From NCBI GenBank assembly GCA_001600875.1, contig BCLD01000008.1:805123-869122 (forward strand): 64,000 nt of DNA, given 5' to 3'. The notes below the pieces were generated by a model. The model searched no databases, was not told the origin of the DNA, and was given only the letters and a program-made list of their open reading frames with translations. The DNA is from Solicoccozyma terricola (taxonomy: Eukaryota > Basidiomycota > Tremellomycetes > Filobasidiales > Piskurozymaceae). The translations under genes and the position numbers were made by a program. Shown piece by piece: positions 1 to 10,372 of this stretch. Each line of letters begins with the position of its first letter. Position 1 is the stretch's first letter.

Positions 1-388
1 ACACCTTCTTTGCGTGCCCTGTTTCCTCCAGATCCAAAAGCTTCACGATCTTTGAGAATTTGTCGGGTTGTTCAAGGAGGTGGGCGTAGATGGATTTATC
101 GTCTTGCGGGTCATCGATCGGTGCGACGGAAATATAAGGGATGAGATAGGATAGTTCATCCAGAAGGGAGATTGAGGGGACTGTCAACAGGTCTGTGATC
201 TTCGTCACCCAACCTTGTTCTTTCACACTGTCAACGCTTGATCCGTCGAATTGACCGGTTTGGATACTCTGCCATTCCTGCACGCTCAAGGCAGGAATGT
301 CATCGCCGTTGTGTGCATGGCGCCAAGAAGGAAGCGCCGTCGTGTGTGCCACCGCCGCGATGGCGAAGATGGTAGTTGTCAGTCTCAT
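1..388 (-). CDS. Fasciclin (FAS1)-domain secreted protein, 3' part cut off by window edge
   Basis: The first 129 codons are visible, from ATG at 386-388 running leftwards off the window. The N-terminus is a typical signal peptide (MRLTTTIFAIAAVAHTTALP, cleavage likely just after). About residue 80 onwards a FAS1-like start appears: an Asp/Lys-rich linker, then SIYAHLLEQPDKFSKIVKLL, the usual first helix of fasciclin domains, followed by a Leu/Asp/Glu stretch that would lead into the FFAP strand beyond the edge. FAS1 proteins are extracellular or GPI-anchored adhesion modules; that role is inferred from the family. No intron is needed in the visible part. The assignment rests on one partial domain, so a different secreted family is possible. 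Confidence 0.65.
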   Translation of the reverse strand, partial: MRLTTTIFAIAAVAHTTALPSWRHAHNGDDIPALSVQEWQSIQTGQFDGSSVDSVKEQGWVTKITDLLTVPSISLLDELSYLIPYISVAPIDDPQDDKSIYAHLLEQPDKFSKIVKLLDLEETGHAKKV

Positions 389-1430
389 AATGAATAGTCG
401 ATGGGAACTGGGGAGGAAGCAAGGTTACAACACATCAGAGGACTATATACTGCTCGATGGCCGAGGAAGCAGGGGATGACCAAGTGTTGGTCCACTGTGG
501 GATCAAGGAGCGGTAGCATCGAGTACGATCAGGTGATGCTGAACGAATGACGGGCATGACGACAAACCGTCGGACGAAAACACGGTGACTAACCCGACGA
601 TCACGTGGCGGAGAACGTGCTTGGGGAGCTTCACCTCGCAACCGATGTTTCCTAGACATACCATCCGATGGATTAGGGGAAGAGCTGAAGTTCAAGGAGG
701 TCTTTGACCATGTCAAGGTGCCGAGGATTGGCAAACTGCCAATTTTTTTTGTCATCCCGACTAAATCTTTTCCCACCCCTAGACGCTAGAGCACATCAAC
801 CTTGACAAGTGGGTGAGGAAAACAATAAACACCCATTCCTCAGGTGGATCAAGAGTTCTTATACTATAGACCCGTCCTCGTAACAACATTCCTCCTCTTT
901 TCTCATCCAACGGTTTGAATTACTGTATAACTCCTCTCAGCTTATCCCTCTCTAAGATACTTCTCGTGTTACGATGAATCACGCCAAGGATGGGCCTCTT
1001 TCTGCTACAACTTGTCAAGGAGTTCTTAAGCGGGCATGTCCTTGCTTCGCTTAAGCAGGAGACATCGAATCCAGGGTTTGCAGTCTGCTCTCTACTTCCC
1101 AGGGTACCGTTGTTGTCGCCACTGATGACCGTCGTCGCCTCGTGATCCGCGGTTCAGCATTCCCGCGGGACCAAATGTTCGGCACAAACTGGTCAGGCGG
1201 CCAGTCAAATAATGTATACCTCACTCGATATCATCCTATCTTGCATAGCATTTCTCATAACACATCCTTCCAATGCTTAGATGACGAGTCTCACAGCTTG
1301 AGCACACATCCATCAGGTCGAAAACGATAATTCCACCACGAACTTGACGCCACATTAGCGGCGTTTTCTGCAACCGAGTAAAGAAGGTGGTCCGATTCTT
1401 CGGAGGGAGTCGTCACCAGGTGTTATCTAC
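389..1430. other. Intergenic region, about 1 kb, no gene recognised
   Basis: This separates the divergent fasciclin-like gene (-) and membrane protein gene (+) and so must hold both promoters. A pyrimidine-rich stretch lies around 880-960. Open frames here are short, lack splice context and resemble nothing known. Confidence 0.5.
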
Positions 1431-2381
1431 ATGTCTTCTACAACCACTTCCTCGAACCCGGGACTCTTTGGCACAGGGATAGCAACGTCATCGTTTGATC
1501 TCTTCCCGACTGCCAATGCAACATCCACGAGCACCTCAAGCGGTAGTACTGGGGTTAGCGGTAGCCTGTAAGTTGCGCTGTACATGTGCACACATGGCGA
1601 CAAGGTATTCAGCTGACCAAGAGCATGCCTCGAATACTCCTAGTTACCTTTTCACTTTTCTGACTACATTCATACTACTACTGGTCATATCTCTCACGCT
1701 TTTCCTTCGAGCGCTCATCTTACGACGCCGATACCGTCAATCCATCGAAGCTTCGATCCTACGTAATGGTGGGCAGATGCCGCCCGGTGGTTTCGCGGAG
1801 ATGTGGAGGACTGGAATGATATGGGAGGAATTGGAGAGGACACCGGGAGGCTTAGGTGGGAGTAGGAGGAGGGAGAGGAAGGATTATGGTCCTGTTCCGG
1901 TTTTATGGGAAGCGGAGTTGAAGCAGAAGGAAGGACCGGAAGGAGAGGAGCGATGGTTGGAGGATATGCAGGTGAATTCAAATGATCACCCCCATGTTAA
2001 AAATCATAGAGTAACATGCTGAATCTTCGCTCTCCACAGCCGGTATCTATTCTAGACGTAACACCTGAAGTCCTACCTCCAACCATGATACCTCCTCCCC
2101 CTCCTTCACCTTACGTTCCAGAGCCATCTCGATCCCATCCATACCGTCTTCGGTCTTTCCTTCCTGGTCGATTTCAATCATCTTCACTGAACACCAGACA
2201 AGATTCAACGCCAACACCCGTAGCACCGCCAATCGCATCAGGATCCACCGTAGAAATGGCAGTTGTCATTGAGCTGCCACGTCCGAACGGGGATCAATCC
2301 CGGAATATACCTGGAGAAGAAAAGGAGCTACCAGATGTGGTATTAGGTGTTACGTATATGGAAGTGGTCGATCTGACATGA
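1431..2381 (+). CDS. Single-pass membrane protein with Ser/Thr-rich ectodomain and Pro-rich tail
   Basis: Three exons: 1431-1567, 1644-1971, 2040-2381 (268 aa). Both introns have GT..AG ends and the phases join. Residues 1-45 are Ser/Thr/Gly-rich with no clear signal peptide. A strong transmembrane helix follows (residues about 46-68, LYLFTFLTTFILLLVISLTL), then a basic stop-transfer segment (RRRYRQ), a charged region and a proline-rich tail of short PPPPPSP-type motifs. The predicted topology is N-terminus outside, tail in the cytosol. No RING, kinase or other catalytic motif is visible. I do not recognise the family; a membrane adaptor role for the Pro-rich tail is only a guess. Confidence 0.7.
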
Positions 2382-2576
2382 CGGGGTTATACACCGGGGA
2401 TCCGCTGCAATCGGAGTATCGAAGGGAGCAACGAGGGTTTCTGAGACCCTCTGGACAAGTATCGCTGTATATTTACTTCTCCGTTTGTAGACCGGGAATG
2501 CTGTAGCCACACATATGCATCACAAATGAATCCTTTTGTCACTTTAATTCCTTTACAACTGGATTTAGATTGGTAG

Positions 2577-4105
2577 CTAATGCTTCTTCAATGCGTTGAA
2601 CCTCGCCATCAAAGCCTCGACCTCGTCGATGGGCTTTTCTGGAGCTGTGGAAGCAGATGTGACTGGAGGTGGAGATGGCGCAGGAGCGATACCTTGAGCG
2701 AACGTCGTGGTTGCCTTTTCAGGCGACTCGTTACTCGATTTAGGTGGCGAAGTCGATGGAGGTACAGCACCACCAACAGCTGCAATGTTTGCGGGTTCAG
2801 CAGGTAAAGGTGACTCTGGAACTTTGGCTGTCGGCATTGGATCGGTAGTATCCTGCATTGATAAATGTCAACAACCATGAAGTAGATAAGCGACTCAACC
2901 GTGCTAAACCCACCTTCAAACCACCCTCATCCCCACCATCATTATCATCATCATCATCCACTTTCCTCCCTCTTTCGGGTGCTCTCCAATCCACATTATA
3001 TCCTCTCGCAATCTCCTCCAGATACGCATCTACTAATTCGATTGGAGGGACGTATACTGCTAGTTTTGATAAAACACGCTGGGGAACGCGAGGAGGATCA
3101 TTGGCCATGGTGGCTATTGCGAAAGGGCGACCGAACTGTAGATATGGAGTTTTAAAAGGGGTTTTTTTTTTCTGGTTGAAGGAGTTGGTAACGACGTACT
3201 TTGCTCATCAGCATCTCTCGGAGTATTTGCAGTTCTGGAATTAACGATTTCGATGGGTTATCAGCTTTGGAGTTGTCCCACCGGGGAAATATAGCCAAAG
3301 CGCAGAAGACTAACCTCGTAATTCAACGTGAGGTGCAGCATAAACAATAGCACAAACTGCATCTGCAACAGATGGATCTGGTTCTCCTGTTCTGTATAAT
3401 AGAATGATCCGATATTCCCGGATATCAGTCTACAAAACGGACTTTGCTTGTATCAGATCGCCTCACGATGCTTCGAGGACAGCGAATCTTGCTAACAAAG
3501 TCTCTGAATATAGCTGTTGAAGAGATAAAAGCCAATGAAAGTCTTGTTATACCATGTCATAAACATTGATAGCCCACCTCGACAAGTTCCAGTAACTCGA
3601 CCTGAATAAACAATGGATAATCAGCGCTTCTACCTTCGTTCCCTTCACCTTCTCAAACTCACTTGAATATCTTCACTGATCAATGTCTCAACTCTCAATC
3701 TAGCAGTTTCTATTCTTCCTTTGACAAGCAGATCTGCGATATCTCTCCGAGTTCTAATGCGTTGGATGTTAAAAAACCACAGGAATCAGCTCCAACATGT
3801 TGGGGATGTTGGGGTTTGACTATGCAAGTATCCCAAATCGACGAACTGTTTGGCTATTGCTAGTTTCTTCTCTTGTAAAAGTCTAAGACGTTGATTCGCC
3901 AACCTGGTATATGACAGAGAAAAGAAAAGAAAAAGGCCTGTGTTATTTGTGAAAGGTATTCCTTGATCGCAACCAGCCCATGCGCTCACCGGAGTTGCAC
4001 CTTTGATAACACGCAACGAAAGATCTGGCATCAGTCCTACGATCGAGCAACCGAGACAACGTGTGACTCGCTCACTTTGGCTCGTTGTCCTTGCCACGGA
4101 ACCAT
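2577..4105 (-). CDS. IST1: IST1-like ESCRT-III regulator
   Basis: Ten exons can be joined in phase (289 aa): 4076-4105, 3990-4000, 3847-3903, 3663-3753, 3578-3601, 3467-3513, 3315-3391, 3200-3234, 2914-3135, 2577-2852. Residues about 8-180 match the Ist1 domain (KVQLRLANQRLRLLQEKK, then RRDIADLL, LLARF, AVCAIVYAAPHVELR, ELQILREML and FGRPFA). Ist1 binds ESCRT-III (Did2/CHMP1) and Vps4 on endosomes and regulates vesicle budding. The C-terminus is Pro/Ser-rich and ends in EALMARFNALKK, which resembles a MIT-interacting motif for Vps4. Exon 2 is only 11 nt; the first exon is the least certain part. It is divergent from METTL16, with 238 nt between the two start codons. Confidence 0.9.
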
Positions 4106-4343
4106 GGTATTGAACGAGGAGGAGGAGGTACTGATGAGGATGAATAGATTGGTGCAGGGCGGTGCGGTGGTTGTATGGCGTCGATGGAGCTGATCTGTGA
4201 TGACGTGTACTCCTCGCAACTTGGGCGACAACCCCTCCGACGAGTTGGGTCCACAATACAACTATCAACGTCCAGCATTATCTATCTCAATGACTTGATA
4301 CGCAGCACTCAACGGCCTCCCACCACACCCCATATCGCTCTCC
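4106..4343. promoter_or_regulatory. Bidirectional promoter region of IST1 and METTL16
   Basis: These 238 nt lie between two divergent start codons and must carry both promoters. No TATA box or defined factor site is claimed. Confidence 0.4.
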
Positions 4344-5261
4344 ATGCATCCTAATAATCCTTATTCTAACAACCCACCGGACTTTATCTCACTCGGTAAC
4401 GACTATCCTACTTTCCGGAAATTGTTGAGTTCAACTGCCCTACCAAGTCTTACAGTTTCCAACAGCTGATAATCCCTCATAACGCACAGTCTCCAATATC
4501 CTAAAGGAGATCAATATGCTACCATCGACTTTCAAGACCCAGCTGCGCTAAGGGAGCTCACAAAGACTCTTCTAAAACATGATTTTGATCTCGACGTCGA
4601 GCTTCCAGAGGATAGATTATGTCCAACCGTTAGTATTGAACAAGAGAAATATCCAAGGAGCACCAAGATGTAGATCGTACCACCTGACTGCTCACGCTTT
4701 ATTCCACAGCTAGCAAATCGGTGAGCTTCTTTTCACGCAAACGGTACATGTTCGTATGCTTTTCTGAACACCTGCTTGTAAATCTCGCAGCCTGGACTAC
4801 ATTCTCTGTGTGTTAGATGTAGCTTTGACTCATCTCACTGGTAGCTTTAAACAAGGAGATGGTCTTCGAGTATTGGACATGTAAGTACTCAACACATCAT
4901 TTTACATGTTTCGAAATCTGATTACAACATTCTCCATCCAGCGGGACTGGAGCGATTGCTATTTATGCAATCTTATTATCCAGACTCAAGCCGAATGCAC
5001 AAATTTGCGCAACAGGTGAATTAACATGCAATCTGAATTCACTTGACCGCTCTCGGGATCATTAACCAACCAAATATTAAACAATACGTAGAAATCGAGC
5101 CGTCTTCATTCGCTCATGCTCGAAAAACAATCCTTGTCAATGAATTATCTAATGTGGATATTCGTCTCGCGAATGAGCACGAAGCAATTCTTCAACCTTT
5201 ATACGTGTTAGATGACAAGTGAGTAACCCACATACGAATTTGGTCTGATGACTCTATTCTG

Positions 5262-5322
<61 letters not shown>

Positions 5323-6513
5323 CCCCCCCCCCCCCCCCCCCCCAACCCACCTCGAACATCTAGTGACTCTCCTTATACATTCACTCTTTGCAATCCACCA
5401 TTCTACGAATCTACAGATGAGATGAATGCTGGGACAGCGAAAAAATCAACTCCTCCTCCCGCTGTGAGTATGAGAAGAAGAGATGACATTTTAGATTGCT
5501 TCAGTGGAAAACTGATAGGTCATCTTGTACGAAAAGGCGGCGACGGCGGCGACGAATGAACTTATTACTCGTGGTGGAGAGATTGGATTTGTAGGTCAGA
5601 TGATGGTTGAGAGTGTAGATGTCAAGAATAGATGCGGGTGAGAGAGCCTTGTTTTAGTACAGCGATCTTCAAGAGTCGGCAGCTGAATCAAGCTTTTTGG
5701 TGGTGTAGATGGTTTACTTCATTGATTGGGAAGACATCTTCGATTCCGACACTTGTGAAAAAGCTAAGAACATTACATGTATTTTCTAACCTCCCAATTA
5801 TCGTTTGTACTCGACAGAATCTGATGTCACAAACCTGATTCAGATAAACAACTACTTCATCATGGACATACGACAAGCTGAAACTCGACGATGGATCATT
5901 GGTTGGTCTTTTACTGGTATAAGAATACCTGATGTGAGTTGCAAAGAGTTGGTTTTCAAATCCCTGAGCGGTAGTTCCTAACTTGTCGTTTATACAGATG
6001 CAGATCACAGCCTACGATTACCCTGCTTCTATTCAATGCTGCTTACCTCCTAGTAACACATTCCACTGCGGTCCATCGAATGGGGCACCTACTCTAAAAA
6101 ACCTCATCGACGTCGTCGAGTGGGTCTTCACCGAAGATCTGCAGCTCAATCTTAACAACGAAGGAATGAAGGACATTCTCTCCAAGGAAGGTACCAACTT
6201 CACTTTCAGACCACGTCAGAACATATGGGGACGTCACGCTCGTCGAAAGGCTCAGCAAGGCAAGTTGTTACCTGCGCAACCTTCGATCGACTCGGATCCT
6301 CTGTTCGAGGTTCGTATCATGATACAGCAGAATCCGCGGTCTGATCAGGAGGAAGGTGCGGTCGATATGATTTGGATATGGGGACACGATCGGGAGATAG
6401 CCGCAGGCTTCTCTTGGTTCATGGAACGAAAGATCTCCGAAGCTTGCAAGGCTATAGGGGGAGGTGAAAGGGCACACAAACGAATCAAAGTGGACGAAGG
6501 TGTACTTGGTTGA
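4344..6513 (+). CDS. METTL16: METTL16-type RNA m6A methyltransferase
   Basis: Eleven exons join in phase (471 aa): 4344-4423, 4490-4628, 4710-4720, 4791-4880, 4942-5015, 5092-5218, 5364-5463, 5519-5637, 5709-5778, 5844-5933, 5998-6513. The order of motifs matches METTL16: NNPPDF near the N-terminus, YATIDFQDP, the SAM-binding VLDIGTGAIAIY, ATEIEPSSF, the catalytic NPPFYE, WFTSLIGKTSS with VKKLR, and TRRWIIGWSF. Family members methylate U6 snRNA (and MAT2A mRNA hairpins in animals). The C-terminal 170 residues carry no vertebrate-type VCR domain that I can recognise. Exon 3 is 11 nt, and the intron after exon 6 contains an 80-nt C tract. Its 3' end faces the BRCT gene 127 nt away. Confidence 0.9.
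5264..5343 (+). repeat. 80-nt poly-C tract in METTL16 intron 6
   Basis: All C except one T at 5320. It lies between donor 5219 and acceptor 5363, so the RNA carries it as a C-run upstream of the 3' splice site. Confidence 0.95.
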
Positions 6514-6640
6514 TGGTGGGATGGTCTGATTGCTTGTGATGTCGCCATTAACGACTAGACGACCGAATGTCGCAAGATCGATATGCTGGACTAGAATACA
6601 ACGATGGATAATGAATGTTATGCGGCTCGTCAAGTTCTCA

Positions 6641-9600
6641 TCAAAGTCGGTTCTCATCCAGATTGAGTTGCATCTGTAGAATACCGGAGAATAGAAGTTC
6701 TCGGGTGCTGGGAAAAGAAAGATATTAGATTCTGGGTGAAAAGTCAAGGATGACATCTTGCTCACTAGATCGGAATGTTCTTAGCCTTGAGCTGAAGAAA
6801 AAAACCAATATGAGCACAAGTTGGGCCATGGGACGTGAAATCACTCACCGGCTGCCAGATGGCATTGTCTTCCGCGCTCGATATCAGAAATGAATCCCCT
6901 TCGTCCTCCAAAAGAATGCTCTCCTTCGACGGTTGATATCGTGTTGCTTTCCCGCCTGCCGATTGGACCACATTTTGAAGCATGGTGAAGTCGGGTTCGC
7001 CTCGCTCCGTCTACGATACGTTTTGCAGGTTCAACATACATGCGGCCTAGCCTATTTTCACACACTCACCACATAGAAATGCATATCCTTCAGCAGTCCC
7101 CCTTTCGCCTTGAGCTGTTTGGCTCTTTCCAATGATTCGTTGAGGTTGAAGCCGTACTTGGCTTCCGCGGCAGGGTCGTTCAGCAAATACGGCGACTCAT
7201 CTGAGGGCATTTCCAATTATTAAGCCAATGCAATTTGAACACGTAACTGCGTCGGACCCACCGATGATCGCTTTAGCCTTGCAGCAAGCCTCAACCCAAT
7301 CTTGTGTCACGATGATCGGTGCTACCGACATCGCTTGTAGGAACTTGGGAGTGCGCGCAATTGATTTGCAGATGAGATGCTGGTCAAAGAAGAGGAACAC
7401 GTTCAACGAGGGCTTGACCACATGTCTGAGCAGTGCTTACTGTGCACTTCTCGATCTGAGGAGTGGATTTCGCTCCCAGCTTGCTCAATGCCTGCGTCAA
7501 AGACCAACTTCAGCAAGCAAGCGGCAATAATATAAGAACTTGACTAACCTTGATATATTTATCTTCCAGTGTCACCCCGGTAGCAACCCAGCGTGGCTTC
7601 CGGTCACCCAGCAGAGACCCACGCTGCTCCTCCGACTCTACCAACACCGACATGGCTTTCGAAGCAAGGGCGCCGCGACCTGTCTTTGTTGCCGGCGCAG
7701 CAACATCACTGACCTCTTCTTTCACTGGGCGAATCATTGACTTTCCTCGATCTGTGGCCGTCTTCCTTGTCTTCGTAGTCACCTCCAGTTCTTCGGGATA
7801 GTCGTCGCTGTGATCCGAGGTATCCTTCACTGTGTTGACAGGAAGTCTCGCCGCGCGTCGACTCTTGGGTGATATTAGGTGCTTTCTGTTCTTCTCTTTG
7901 GCGAACTTGTTGGCGTCCAATGCGCTCTCGTGAACCTTCTCTACCGCTGCTTCAGCAGCTCGACGTTTAGAACCAGCTGATAGGATGTTGTCTAGTTGCA
8001 TGCCACGATTCTGAGGAGTACGCAGGTGTGCCCCTGGCTCCGCAGAATCGACTCGACGGCGTTTCGATGGAGTAGATTCGTTGACCGGTGCATCCATCAG
8101 TACGTAAGGTATCCCAACTTTGGGAGTCTTTACGATGGGATGCTTCTGGGCGGAGAATGACGATGATCCGGCGAGAGCGCTTGCTTGCACGGTGAGATGA
8201 GAAGCAACGCGGCCGGTAGCAGGTTCCTCCATTTCTACGTCCCCATGAGTCTGTTCTTGGGGCTTCGCAGGCAAGACCGGAAGCTGGGTCCACTTCGACA
8301 GCGATTCCGGTAACAAACCGGTCAGTCCAATCATTGCCATGTAGTTGTTTTCCGGTTCAAAATTGACGAACATGCCATTCATAGCGGTCGGGGCCAGCAT
8401 CGTCCACGCTCGAAAACATTCTTCCAGATAAAGATGGTTGACCACGATGATGTTCCACTCATCAGCCCGAGCAGCCTTGTCTCCAACTTTGCTGCGAAGG
8501 GAAGAGTGTGTCAAGATACTGCTCGACGCTTATCGCCATCGATCCCTACCTCGCCGCTATCAAGTGACTTGTCTCTTTGGACATCGTTGACGTACACGTG
8601 GCCCCCATCGCAGTGATCAACTGTCTCAAGTAGTCTCGAGCTCCGCCAGAGTAGTTCGTAATGGACATGGACTTTCGGACAACGCGTGATAACATCAGCA
8701 GTTGGCCCGTGCCCCGGTTTGCACATGTACTTACCAGCGACTCGAATCCCGGGATCTTCTCCTTCGGCATCGGATAGTGTAGTAGCCTGTCAAGAGGACT
8801 ACTTAGGCGTTTGGTTTGAACAACGTGGTAAACCCATGCAATTGTTCCGATAGTTTTATCAAGCCTTGCAGCCTAAAGAGGAAGATGTTAGAGACGAGTT
8901 AACAATCTCGGAAGAAGATATGAAATCGGCATACCTCAAGATAGTCTTCTCCTGTTCTGTACCTTGTAATGAGGATATCATAATCACCTTGCACGATCTT
9001 TCCACCCGCTTTCCCGATTACCGCCTCCAATGTCCCATTGCCAACCATATGAAGGTCCAAAGAATCGCTCAACAAGAGCCTCTTCCCCTCGAAAACTTTC
9101 GCCAGCTCCGAATCCAATCTTGGTACAAAGCTGTCAGACAGCGTTCGATATAGCTCTGCGCGTTCTCTGCCTTCCGTCGACTTGGCATCTTCTGCTGCTT
9201 GCGCCTTTCGAATGATGTCCGACGTGGAGGCGATATATGCGACTCTGTCGTCGATGAGATTGGCCGTTTTCCACGCTAGTGGGACCGCGTCGAACGTGGT
9301 GAACTGGAATGGAAGACATGGTACAGGTCGTCCGAGTCTGAAGCATTGTTCGATCCTACGATGAAGGGAGTAAGCACGATAATCACAAGTGTATGCCTCA
9401 GGTTATAGTCCTCACCAATGTGGTAGAACATGCTTGATACCGATATCCGCTGCTTCAATGTCTTTAAAACGTCGCTTAAGGAAACAATGCAAGGTCTCAG
9501 CTGGTCGTTTCTGAAACACGGTAGACGCATATACTTACCTCGTTCGGCTGCAAGCATATGATATGCGTCACTTCTCTCGTCGCTGCTGGTCTATGGTAGC

Positions 9601-10215
9601 CACCCAATCCATCCACCACTCCATGGATCACGTCGCGGTCTCCAAGAGGAATCTGATGGTTTGACCCACTAATTAGATGTATGCGTAAATCTCGGGATTG
9701 GTGCACCGCTCACATCGTCGGAGCAATATACGCAGATTCCAGAGAATATCTTGGCGGGATCCGGAGAGAAGTAAGTCGGGCTGAGTGGATGGAAGAGGCT
9801 ACCGAGTTAGTCGTTCAATAGTTGAGATCGTCAAGAGGGCTTACACCTGATAGGACAGCAGTGTGCTTCGATAAACCCAGCCCGGCTAATCATATGAATC
9901 GAGTCAGTGTGCAGAAAATACCAAAATATTTTGGTGCGGCGCCTAGACGTACAGTGCATATGAATGTCTTTCCATCGCTGATATTCTTCTCCACCACTGG
10001 AGACACTTTGACGTGTATGGTCAATGATATGATGTGCGTGATCGAATCGTCTTGACTTTCGCAAGGTGTAGCCTGAGCCACGTCCAACATTTCTCGCAGC
10101 TAGTTTGGCGAGAGTAAGTTGGTATACGAGCTACCGAGCCGGCGTGATGTCAACTCACCGACATGCGCACATCCAAGCTGATACTTTCATGCAGGTAGTA
10201 TCGGACCGCAGCCAT
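6641..10215 (-). CDS. RTT107: Rtt107/Brc1-like protein with six BRCT domains
   Basis: Sixteen exons join in phase (893 aa): 10159-10215, 9953-10099, 9845-9885, 9714-9798, 9539-9652, 9416-9474, 8935-9355, 8735-8872, 8550-8671, 7549-8491, 7441-7491, 7262-7379, 7070-7200, 6849-7010, 6766-6791, 6641-6707. Four BRCT repeats fill the N-terminal half (VRYYLHE..GWVYRS; IFSGICV..WIEQCF; FEGKRLLLSD..IAWVYHV; SMSITNYSGG..LYLEECFRAW). A disordered Lys/Ser/Glu linker of about 270 residues follows, then a C-terminal BRCT pair (CTHLICKS..WVEACC; KDMHFYV..ELLFSGILQ). This is the Rtt107/Brc1 layout. In yeasts this scaffold binds gamma-H2A through the C-terminal pair and recruits Slx4 and Smc5/6 at damaged forks. 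The start MAAVRYYL puts BRCT1 at the very N-terminus; an in-frame ATG five codons upstream is possible. Confidence 0.88.
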
Positions 10216-10372
10216 ACGAGCGTCATGCATCGTGGCTGAGATGGTGCTGAGGGTGATGAGTATGCTCGCCTGGATCGCCATGCTAGGGTCGCGTTCGTTG
10301 GAATAGTAAACACCGGGGGAGATCTGTCTGTCACGTGCAATGATGATATACAAGAGGGCAGCTCTCAGTCCA

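Noticed and set aside
435..776. 113-codon frame on the - strand in the first intergenic region
   Set aside because: Arg/Ser-rich composition of a shadow frame, no splice or family support.
6268..6765. Long - strand frame across the METTL16 last exon
   Set aside because: It is a shadow of the METTL16 coding exon and of the 3' end of the BRCT gene.
9673..9893. ATG at 9891-9893 overlapping a TGA, and a second open frame through the next exons, suggesting overlapping genes or a dicistronic message
   Set aside because: Using donor GTAAGC at 9844 joins exons 10159-10215, 9953-10099 and 9845-9885 in phase into BRCT1 of the Rtt107-like protein, so one ordinary gene explains everything.
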